Below, one piece after another: positions 28,450-40,400 of a stretch of DNA of 64,000 nucleotides; positions within the stretch are counted from its first letter, which is position 1, and each line of letters starts with the position of its first letter. The notes below the pieces were generated by a model, which was not told where the DNA came from, did not search any database, and saw only the letters and a list, made by a program, of their open reading frames with translations. This DNA is from Marinomonas rhodophyticola. Lineage in GTDB: Bacteria > Pseudomonadota > Gammaproteobacteria > Pseudomonadales > Marinomonadaceae. The stretch is taken from positions 930,001 through 994,000 of the forward strand of contig NZ_JAPEUL010000007.1 of NCBI RefSeq assembly GCF_026113935.1. The letters are read 5' to 3'. Both the position numbers and the translations under genes were made by a program.

Positions 28450-31400
28450 ATGAAGAAGCAATATACCAACCAGTCAAGTAAGCAATCTACCAAAAAATCG
28501 TCACCCATTAATAAAAAGCAAGCGCGTAAACCGCTTATTTCGGCCCTAGAGCCTCGACTTTTACTGGATGGTGCCGCGGTTGCTACGGCGGTGGATATAT
28601 TGACCGACTCTCAACTTCATGATGCGTTTCAAACCGACGCAAATCAGCAAGATACAGATACTTCTGTGGTGATGGCTCCCACTGAAGTCAGAGCGGCTGA
28701 TCCCACCTTGAATAATGGTAAAAAAGAAGTGGTCTTTATTGAAGACAACGTGGCGGATTACCAGACACTGATAGACGGTATTGGTGCTGGAGTCGAAGTG
28801 GTATTGCTTGATTCCACTCAAGATGGCCTCGCGCAAATGGTACTATGGGCCGAGAGCAATAGTGACTTCGATGCGATTCACATCATCAGCCATGGTGCCG
28901 AAGGTCAGGTTAACCTAGGGGGATTTAGTCTAGACAATATTACCGTCAATACCCGTTCTGCTGATTTAGCCCAACTGGGCGCGGCATTAAATAAAGACGG
29001 TGATTTGCTGCTTTACGGCTGTGAGGTTGCGAGCGGTGAAGGGCAAGAATTTATTACTGCTTTAGCCCAAGCCACCCAAGCGGATGTGGCGGCGTCTGAT
29101 GATTTGACTGGTGCGGCTGCGTTAGGCGGGGATTGGGATCTTGAAGCTTTTAGAGGTTCAGTAACGACTGAATCTGTCGTGAATGCGGTTAGTGCGACCA
29201 ATTTTTCTGGCATTCTGGCGGATGCTACCCTTACATTTGAATCGGGCACAGGAAGCATCTCGGGGCAAAACACCACAGCGATGACTTTTACTGAATCCAC
29301 AACCAGCACAGCATTCACTTTTACAGCCAAGCTGGTTGACGGCACCGACGACATCGTAACGTTGGGCAGCGTCTCTGGGCAAGCTCACAACGGGGAGGAG
29401 AGTGTTTACTTTGGCGTCAACGATCGGGTTGATACTGCAACCATGACCATCCAGAGTGGGGGAGTGTTTGATCTGATTTCGTTTAATCTGAGCAATCAGG
29501 GTTCAGGCTCCAGTAATGGTGACGATACATTCGATATCACCACCAGCAAAGGTGGGTCATTTACCACGGAGAGCATCTCTGTAGACTCATCTAATCTTAC
29601 TTTGATTACGATGCCAACGACAGCAGATTTTCAGGGAATCACTTGGTTTACGATTTCCCCGCATACGGGCAATGCAGCCTATATGGAAATCGATGATATT
29701 GTATTAACTAATATTATTTCCTCTGTGAACACTGCCCCCACCATCACTGGTGCACCTTCAGATATTACCGTCACCGAAGACACTGCTTCCAATGTAGATT
29801 TGTCCGGCGTGACTGTTGCCGATAGCGATGGCGATAATCTTACTGTCACCTTGACCGCATCGGCTGGTACGTTAGCCGCTTCATCTGGTGGCAGTGTAAC
29901 CGTGAGCGGTTCCGGCACAGGCATACTGACTCTCGCTGGCACAGCCGCTAACATCAATAGCTATTTAGATACCACGTCAAATGTCCAGTACACAGGTGCG
30001 AGCAACGCCAGTGGTGACAATGCGGCTACCTTAACAATTAAGGCAAATGACGGCACTGTGGATTCTAGTACGGCCACTGTGAATATTGATATTACCGCAG
30101 TTAACGATGCGCCGACTCTTTCCATCGCCGATGCCTCACAGGTTGAGGGCAATAATTCGTACAACTATATGACTTTCACGGTCACGCTCAGCGCTGCGTC
30201 GGATCAGACTGTGACAGTGAACTGGAGCACAGGCGATGGTACGGCCACTTCGGGCATAGATTATGCTAACAATGGCGACGTTCTGACCTTCGCTCCCGGT
30301 GAGACCAGTAAGACCTTCGACATCCTCCTCGGTTATGACACAGATTTTGAGCCTCAATGAGACCTTCACTATTACTCTGTCCGATGCGAGCAATGCCACC
30401 ATTGCTGATGACACGGCAATTGGCACTATCATCAATGATGACCCAAATCCGAATCCGCCCGTCATCAATAATCTGGATGGCGATACACATGTCTGGTCTA
30501 ATGGTACCTACACTTTTCTGGATGATTTTAATGGTTCAACCGGCATTGCTACAGTCACAAGTGTAGATAATAACTGGGACGGTGGTTCGTTGGTTATACA
30601 GCGTACTGCCACAGGCAGTACTGCAAGTGGTGCTTGGGATGGTGATAAATTTGACTTTAACAGTATTTATTATACCGCCACAGCAACAGATGCGACCAGC
30701 GGTACGCTGAAATTTTACAGTCAATCCGCAGGGCAGAGCTTTGCCAGTTACACCAATGTGAATGGTGTAATGACTATCACCTTTAACGCCAATGCCACCT
30801 CAGAAATGGTGGGCTGGATTTTCAGTGGTGTTACCTATCAAAACGATACACCAGCGGGCGATGTAAGTATTGGTTTTACTTTGACGGATGGCTCAGGTGG
30901 CACCACCACGGCGACGACAACAGTCACCAGCGATACTATCTACGTGACTAATACCGAAGACACCGCAACGATTGATGTGTCTGATGGCATTAGCTTCAGT
31001 GAAGCGGTGGCTATAGCAGCAGCTGACACTACTGGTACACAGACACTGGTGTTAAGCAGCGCGTTTAGTGGTACCACACTGGCGGATGATTTAGCGATTA
31101 ATGAAAGCTTGATCATTGACGCGGATGCAACCAGCAACGTCAGTATCTCCGGCAGCACCATAACGTTGGCAGCAGATACAACCTTGACCTTAACGAACGG
31201 CAGCAATGATAATCTCAATATTTCCAGCGACGTTTATGGATCAGGAAATATAGCCAAAACTGGCGACGGTAAGCTGACGTTATCAGGTAGTAACTCCTAT
31301 GAGGGTGCAACTACAGTAACGGGTGGTACCTTGTCTATTTCCAGTGATAGCAACCTAGGCAGCGGTCAATTAACCCTTAATGGCGGTACGTTAAACTTAG

Positions 31401-34400
31401 CTACATTTAACGGTACCCTGGATAATGACATCGTTCTGGGAGCGTCTGGCGGAACTGTCAGTGTTACCAATGGCGGTACGGCGGTGATATCCGGTGTCAT
31501 TAGTGGCGATGGTAATCTGAGTAAAACGGGTGGCGTAAAACTCACCTTATCTGGCAACAATACGTATACAGGCACAACTTCAATTGCTGGCGTTGGTGGT
31601 TTGAGTATTACCGGTGACAGTAACCTCGGTAGTGGTCAGGTGATTCTGCAAACGGCAAACACTGTACTGACGATTACGGGTGAGACTACGATTGATAATG
31701 CGATCAACGTCAATGAGGATGCCACTATTTCGGCTCCAAATTGGAATCCGGTCACGTTATCTGGCGCGGTATCTGGCTCAGGCGCGATAACCAAAGTGGG
31801 TAACGGAACACTGACATTATCAGGAAGCAATACCCATACTGGTGCAGTGACAGTTGCTGAGGGAACGTTAGCTTTATCAGGCGGCAGTTCTATTGGCGAT
31901 GACAGTGCAGTAACAGTCAATAGTGGCGCTACTTTGAGTCTGATCGGTGGTAACGAGACTATAGGATCCTTGTCAGGATCGGGTGCGGTTTCACTGACCT
32001 ATGGACTAACAGTGGGCAATGCCAGCAGTACAACGTTCTCTGGTGTGATTTCCTCAACGAACACCAGCGGTATCACTAAGGTCGGTTCAGGCACACTGAC
32101 CCTCGGTGGCGCCAATACCTATACCGGTAGCACAACGGTAGCGGCAGGTACCTTGTCTATTTCCAGTGATAATAATCTGGGTACGGGCGACGTTATCCTG
32201 AGTGGCGGTGCCACTTTTGACACAGCGAATTCAATACTCACTATTGATAATGATTTTAAGATTGAAACCGGCGGTGTCACTTTTAACCAGACTGGCAGTG
32301 GGCACCTCACGCTTTCTGGTGATATAGCAGGTGATGGGAAGTTGATTAAGGCAGGATTGGGTACTATGACCCTATCTGCTAACTACGATTCCTTTGGGGG
32401 TGGTGTACAAATCAATAATGGTACCCTTAACGCTAAGGCATCGACTGATGGCCTGGGTTACGGAGCTGTGACCTTGGCTGGTGGAACACTTGCGTTTAGC
32501 GATGCTGGCACCGTTGGTAACGATATAACAGTCAGTAATGATGCGACGATTTCTAATAGCACGGATGTCACGTTATCTGGCATGGTGTCTGGCACAGGTA
32601 CGTTAACTAAATCGGCCAACGGCACCTTGACGCTCAGCAACAGTAACAACTCCGGCGCGACAGGTGGTTTGACTGTAAGTGCCGGCGTGGTCGATGTAGC
32701 TACCGACGGCATGCTGCTAGGCGGCACGGTAACATTGAGCGGCGGTAAACTTCAGGTGACTGGTAACCAGACATACGACAACAATATTGTTCTGGTTGGG
32801 ACCGCTGAGATTACGACGCTTAGCGGAAGTGGCGGCGTAGAAGCATTCTTAACTGGTATCATCAGTGGAACTGGTGATCTGATTAAAAGCGGTAGTACCA
32901 CATTAGTGCTATCAGGTGATAACACCTACAGCGGAACGACAACAATAGCCCAAGGCGGCCTTCAAGCGAATCATGCCAATGCTCTTGGCAGCACCGTGGG
33001 CGGCACAGTGGTGAGTAGCGGCGCATCTTTAGCTCTTTCTGATGTATCTATTGCCGAGAATGTAAGTATTATCGGGACTGGAGTTGGCAACCTTGGAGCC
33101 TTACTGAGCGTAGGGACTAGCAGCAGCAGCGGTACTGTCACACTTGCAGGCAATTCGTCGATCGGCGTACTGTCGGGCAGTTTAACTATCAGCGGAACTA
33201 TAAGTGACGGCTCTTCCAGTTTCAGCCTAACCAAGGTTCGAACAGGTTCTTTAGTGCTGAGTGGCGACAACAGCTATGACGGTGGCACTGTGGTATCGGG
33301 TGGTGAATTATCCGTTACCGGTGATTCGAATCTTGGGACAGGTGCGCTGACACTAAATTCAGGTACGTTATTTGTAACGGGCGATGGCGCGAATATTGAT
33401 AATGCCATTTCTATATTGTCTAACGGAGGCGTTGTCAAAGTTGATACTGGCGTCGCCGCCACTTTATCAGGCATTGTTTCAGGTACGGGAGCCTTGACGA
33501 AAGCAGGTGCAGGCGTTTTAACCTTGAGTGCAACCAACACCTATGACGGAGCTACCAGTATTACTTCGGGAACTTTAAGCATAACCGGTGATAGCAATCT
33601 GGGTTCAGATACGGTAATGCTGAATGGCGGCACTCTGTCGGTGACAGGTAGCGGCGTGACTATTGACAATGCGTTCGCCATTGGCAGCAACGGAGGTACA
33701 GTCAACTTTGCCAATGCCGCCACTTTATCTGGTGCTGTTTCTGGCACAGGTGTGTTAACCAAAGCGGGTACAGGTGTGCTTACCTTATCCGGCGATAATG
33801 CCAACTACTCCGGTAATATTGCCCTCGATGAGGGTGTCATTATCGCCGCTCACAATAATGCCTTGGGTAACACTACAGGCTCGACAACAGTGGCTAGCGG
33901 TAGCACGTTGCGCGTTGGGAACGGCTTAACTATTGCCGAGAATCTTACTATTAGTGGTGTAGGTATCAATTCTGCCTATGGTGCTCTAAAAATCAATGAA
34001 GGGACTGGTTCAGCCACTGTGACCGGTGATATTACCCTGGCTGCTGACAGTCTGATAGGCGCATTTAATGCGGGTGATAGTCTGACGTTAAGCGGGGTTA
34101 TTTCAGGTGATTTTGACTTGACCAAAGTGGGCGCGGGTACGTTATCTCTTTCTGGTACAAACACCTATACAGGGACGACGAATGTCAACGCTGGCAAATT
34201 AGCTATTTCCGCAGCCAGTAACCTGAGCCGTGCGGATATTACTTTGACAACTTCAACATTGGTGTCTACAGCCGATATTACTTTATCGAATAATATTGTC
34301 TTAGCGGGTACTTCTGGCTCTGTCGATGTGGCTTCAGGTAAAACATTGGCCCTAACAGGGACGATTTCAGGCACAGTCGGACTCAATAAAAGCGGAACGG

Positions 34401-37400
34401 GTACGCTGACGTTATCTGGTAATAACAGCTACCAAGGCATGACGAATATTCTTGGTGGTACCGTTGTCGCGGCCCATGATAATGCTTTAGGTTCCACGGC
34501 GGGTATGGGTATGACATTGTTGTATTCAGGTAACTCTTTGGTGTTGAGCGATGGCGTCACACTGGCTGAAAACCTGACTATCATGGGTACTGGCGTTGAT
34601 GGTAATGGCGCTCTACAGTTGCTTAGTGGAACAGCTGCTTTGACGGGGAGTGTAGCGCTGAGCAATGCCTCAATTAATGTCTCCGGCACTAACTTAACTA
34701 TCGATGGCGTCGTAAGTGGTTCTAATAGCATTACCAAAACTGGGACAGGTGTTTTAACCTTGTCTGGTACCAATACCTACACAGGTTCAACGACTATTAA
34801 TGGCGGTACTTTAACTGTCACGGGTATCATGAATGGTTCAGGTGCTGGGGTTGTCACCGTAAACGCTGGCACACTTGAGGGTACAGGCACAATTAACAGC
34901 GCTGTTGTGGTGAATGAAGGAGCTACATTGTCGGCTGGCGTTGCTGCGAATACAGGAACACTGACGATTAATGGTAATGTGACATTTGATGACGGGGCTT
35001 TGTCAGCCACTATTAACAGCGCCAATGACTACGATAAGGTAGTGGTAAACGGTGCAGTTGATCTGCTTAATAACTCGACTTTATCGCTTTCTGGTGATTA
35101 TGTTGTACCAGCGGCTGCAGAAGCTCAGAGTTTTGAACTGCTTAGTAATGATGGTTCAGATGCGATTATTGGCAGTTTCTCTAGCCTCACTGAAGGTACC
35201 GCTAAGACATTCAACGGTGTCGATTTAGCGACATCTTACGTCGGTAGCACAGGTAATGATTTCCTATTGACGGGTCCAACCATCGCGAGTGTGATAGGCG
35301 TCTCGGCAACGACCGACGATGGCCACTACAAAGTAGGTGATGAAATTGAGATTACCGTTACCTTTAGCAAGGCGGTGACGGTTGATATCACTAACGGTAC
35401 CCCCCAACTTACCTTGGAAACGGGCACGATAGATCGTGCTGTGAGTTATACCTCTGGTTCTGGTACCAATATTCTGACCTTTGTTTATACCATCCAAGAA
35501 GGAGATACCAGCTCAGATCTGGATTATATCAGTACAGCGGCTTTATCTTTGAATGGTGGTACCATTAAAGATGGCACTAACAGCGCCATTTTGACTTTGC
35601 CAACACCTAATACCAGTAGCTCGTTGGCCGCTAATAAGGCGATTGTCATCGATACTACCGCACCAGATGCGCCTGGGGCGCCAGACCTGAAAGCATCAGA
35701 TGATACTGGTTCTTCAAACAGCGATAACGTTACAAAAAATACATCAGGTTCATTCCGAGTGGCTGGTAGTGATGGCGACACTATTACTTTGTATGACACG
35801 GATGGTACAACAGTATTAGGAACTGGGACAGTAAGTTCTGGCTATGTAGACATTAGCGTGACCGATTTAACTTCTGGTACCCATATCTTAACCGCTAAAG
35901 CAACGGATGCGGCGGGTAACGTGAGCGTAGCCTCGTCTGGTTTAACGATCACGATTGATACCGCAGGTCCGATATTGTCTAGCTCGTCTCCTGCTGATGA
36001 CGCAGTGCAAGTGACACAAAGCGGCGACATTATCCTGACTTTTGATGAAGACATTACTAAAGGCTACGACACGATTACGTTAGTCAATGTCACCACTGGT
36101 GAAACGGTTGAGACGTTTGATGTTCTGAATGGAGGCAATCTAACGTACTCCGGTAATACCTTGACGCTAAACCCGACCAATGATTTGGAGGAGGCCACTA
36201 CTTACGCCATTCGAGTGGACGGCAATGCGGTACGTGACATCGCTGGTAATACGTATGCTGGTATCAGCGACGATACCACACTGAACTTCACCACTGGCGT
36301 GACCGACTCTGTGGCACCAACGTTCTTGTCGATTCAGCGCACCAGCGATGCGGTGATTACTGGCTCGACAACAAGTTTTACCTTAACGTTCAACGAAGCG
36401 GTGAATGTCACCGCAGCGGACTTTGTACTGGCGACAACGGGTTCCGTAGCTGGCACCATCGGTTCTATCTCGGGATCGGGTACGAATAGCATTACGGTGA
36501 ATGTCACGGGCGTATCTGGTGTGGGATCACTTGGTTTGAATCTGGCCTCTGACCATGCCGTCAAAGACCTAGCGGGTAACATTTTAGCCACAGTGGAACC
36601 GGCGGACGATGAGGTCTACACCGTTGATACGGTAGCACCGACGTTAATCTCAATAAACCGCGTAGACAGTGCCATGACAGAATGCCGACTCCGTACAGTT
36701 TATCGCGGTGTTTAGCGAAACCGTAACAGATTTGGGTATTGATGATTTCGAATTAACCGGAACGGCAACCAACGGTGCAAGCATTAGTAGCGTCACGGGT
36801 ACCGGCAATGGTTTTGTGATTACCGTTTCTGGTGTGACAGGCGATGGCACTTTGGGCGTGCAACTGAAATCTGCCGCGACCGTTACCGATATCGCTACAA
36901 ATGCCTTAACGGCAACCACAGCCAGCGCCGTCACTGAGCAATATACGATAGACAACTCTGCACCGATGGCTACCGCGATTATCACGACAAATGCCGCCTT
37001 AAGTACGGCCGATTCGGTGACTTTTAACGTAACTTTTAGCGAAGCCGTTACCAATGTCAGCATGGATGATTTTGAAATTTCTGGTGATGTAACCGGCACT
37101 ATTTCAGCCGTATCGGGTTCGGGTTCTTCTTATACCGTCACTGTTAGTAATATTGTCGGTGATGGTGCCCTTGGCTTGAACTTTAAGTCTGGCCAAAACA
37201 TTACAGACATCGCTGGTAATGCGTTGGCTGGGACAGAACCGACAACGGACGAATCTTATACTATCGACAATACCTTACCGACTGTAACGTCTATCGGTCG
37301 TGGCATGGTCAATCAGGTAGCCGCTGGTACGGCAACGGATGTGGTCTTTACCGTGGTCTTTAATGAAACCGTGTCTGGCTTAGCAACGGGTGATTTTGCC

Positions 37401-40400
37401 GTCACGGGTAATGCGGCCAATACAGGTGTGAGCAGCGTTTCCAGTGCCGATGGTAAAGTGTTCACAGTTACGGTGAGTGGTGTCAATGGCAGCATTGGCC
37501 AAACGGTCGGATTGAGTTTCACTGGCTCCGTAAATGATACAGTTAATCAAGCTTCTGCAGCGCAATTTACCGCTGGCGAAAATTATACTATTGCAGGCAC
37601 CTTACTAAATGAAGGCGCGTTAAGCCAAGCGCAGCTTGATGCCATTGTCGATCTAAACCGCGAAGGCACCTTGCTTGAGCAATCCGTTGCCGATGCCAAA
37701 CAAGTGGTTATCATTGACTCCCGTGTGCCAGGCTTAGTCGAGCTAACCAAACAAGCGAATCCAGAAGCGGATATTTGGTTGTTGGATGGTTCACGCTCTG
37801 CCACCGAGCAAATTACCGAAATCCTTTCTAATTACAGTGACTTGGATGCGTTACACATTCTGTCCCACGGCGGTGTAGGCGAAATCTATCTTGGCGCAGA
37901 AACGGTTTCAGCGCAGGCTATCAACCAAAACAGCACTACTTACGCCGCCTGGGGCAACGCCCTAAGCGACAGTGGCGACATCTTACTCTACGGCTGTAAC
38001 GTCGCCCAAGGCGACACGGGTATGGCTTTTATCAATCAACTTGCCCAAGTGACAGGTGCGGATATCGCGGCGTCTGATGATTTGACTGGTTCTGCGGTGC
38101 TTGGTGGGGATTGGGAATTGGAGAGGTCGGCTGGGAGTGTCGAAACGGCAACACTTGACGCCTCAGATTATTCTGGTGTGTTGACCACAGTGGGATCAAG
38201 TGTGGCTATTTCGGTGGGAGGTAGTGAGGTTATAGCAGCTAATCCTGTCAGTGCAGACGTTGAACATGATTTAAGTGGAGGAAATAACAATGCCCTTTTT
38301 GATGTAGACGCTGCGAACAGCACTATTACTATTACATATAGCAACTCTTTCGCAATGAGTATCAGCAGTTTTGATGCTGTGTTTTCTGGTGGTACCTTGG
38401 ATCAGTTTACTAGTATAACTAGGACAGGGGGGACATCTCCTATTGCTGCTGATATTAGTGCTACCGTTAACGGCAAAACAATTACCTTTAACGTTCCAGT
38501 CGATCAACCAGGTGACGGTACTATTATTTTTACCTTTACCTCAACTGCGATTGGGGTAATAACGCCCCCACCATCACTGGCGCACCTGCAGACATTACTG
38601 TCACTGAAGATACCGCTTCTAATGTAGATTTGTCTGGCGTGGTCTTTGCCGACAGCGATGGCGATAACCTTACGGTCACCTTGACCGCTTCGGCTGGCTC
38701 GTTAGCCGCTTCTTCTGGTGATAACGTGACAGTGAGCGGTTCCGGCACGGGAGTATTGACACTTTCTGGCTCCGCAGCCGATATTAATAGCTATTTAGAT
38801 ACCACGTCAAATGTCCAGTATACAGGTGCGAGCAACGCCAGTGGCGATAATGCCGTTACGCTCACTATTAAGGCGAATGACGGCACTGTGGATTCCAGTA
38901 CGGCTATCGTCAATATTGATATTACGGCGGTTAACGATGCCCCGACCGATATTGCGTTGAGTGATACGACATACAGCCATTCAGAAGGCGCCACCAATAT
39001 TGTGGTGGGTAGCTTCTCGGCTACCGATGCGGATACAGGTGAAAGCTTCACTTATGCTTTGGTATCGGGTTCAGGCGATACGAATAATGGGCTGTTCAAT
39101 ATCAACGGGGCTGATTTACGCGTGACTGATCGTGCGAATGTACCTGCGGGTACTTACAGCATTCGTGTACAGGTGAGTGATGGCGATGCCACATTTGAGA
39201 AATCGTTCAGCATTACGGTAAGTGATGATATTGCACCGACTATTAGCGAGGTGGTACCTGCTGACGATTCTACAGGGGTGTCGGTCGCGGACTCGATTCA
39301 GATCACTTTTGATGAGGGAGTGCAGTTAGGTAATACTGGTACCATTACCCTTTATGACATTACAGGCAATGGTGCGAATAGTTTGACCATTGACGTGGGC
39401 AACCACAATGGGCAGCTTTCTATTGTGGGTAATAAATTGACCATCAACCCAACGAATAATCTGATGGCGACCAATCAGTACGCCATTCAGATAACGGCGG
39501 GTGCGTTAACAGACAGTTCAAATAATGCTCTGGCGGCAGTAAGCGATACAACAAGTTATAACTTTACCACGGGTACGGTAGACACTACCGCGCCAACCGT
39601 GGCTATTGTTGATGTAACTTCACCAACTCAGCCTAATGCGAGCACAGTGGCGATTAATTTTAGTGAGCAAGTGGTTAATGTCGACATTAGCGATTTTAGC
39701 TTAACGAAAGATGGCGCGGCTGTTGACATCAGTGGTTTAGTGGTCGCTGGCAGTGGCAGTGCTTATTCCATAGATTTATCCAGTGTTACCGCCGTTGCTG
39801 GTATTTATGTGCTTACATTGAATACCTCTGATATCACTGATACTTCGGGAAATGCCTTGTCCGCTGGTGACAGCGAAACCTTTATCATCGACACCACGGC
39901 ACCAACGGGCGTAGCGATTGTTCGTGCGGGCGCAGAGACTCAAAACGGCAGTGCAGCCACCTTTACCGCGGTATTCAGTGAAGCCGTGAGTGGGGTGGAT
40001 GCGGCTGACTTTACGTTAACTGGCACTGCCGCTGGAGGCTCTATCACGAGTGTGACACAAGTTTCTGATTCGGTTTATACCATTACGGTGAATGGCGTTA
40101 GTAGTGATGGTACTTTGGGGGTAAATTTAAAAGACTCTGGAACAGGGATCACTGATACGGCGGGCAATGCGATAAGCGCTGGTGTGACAGGACAACAGGT
40201 TACTATAGATAATACAGGTCCAAGTGTTGTTGCGATTAACCGAGATGGTGCCGTGTTAACCACTGCAGACAGTGCAACCTATACGGTGACCTTTAATGAG
40301 GCCGTAACCGGTGTCGATGTTAGCGACTTTAGCTTGTCTGGTGGTGCAACGGGTACGGTTGCTTCGATAACAGGCTCAGGTCGTACTTATCAGGTCACCG

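Noticed and set aside
31366-35025. Many long open frames on the minus strand opposite the giant gene
   Set aside because: They are shadows of a repetitive GC-balanced coding sequence: Pro/Val/Thr-rich, no ribosome-binding sites, and their pattern repeats with the plus-strand units.
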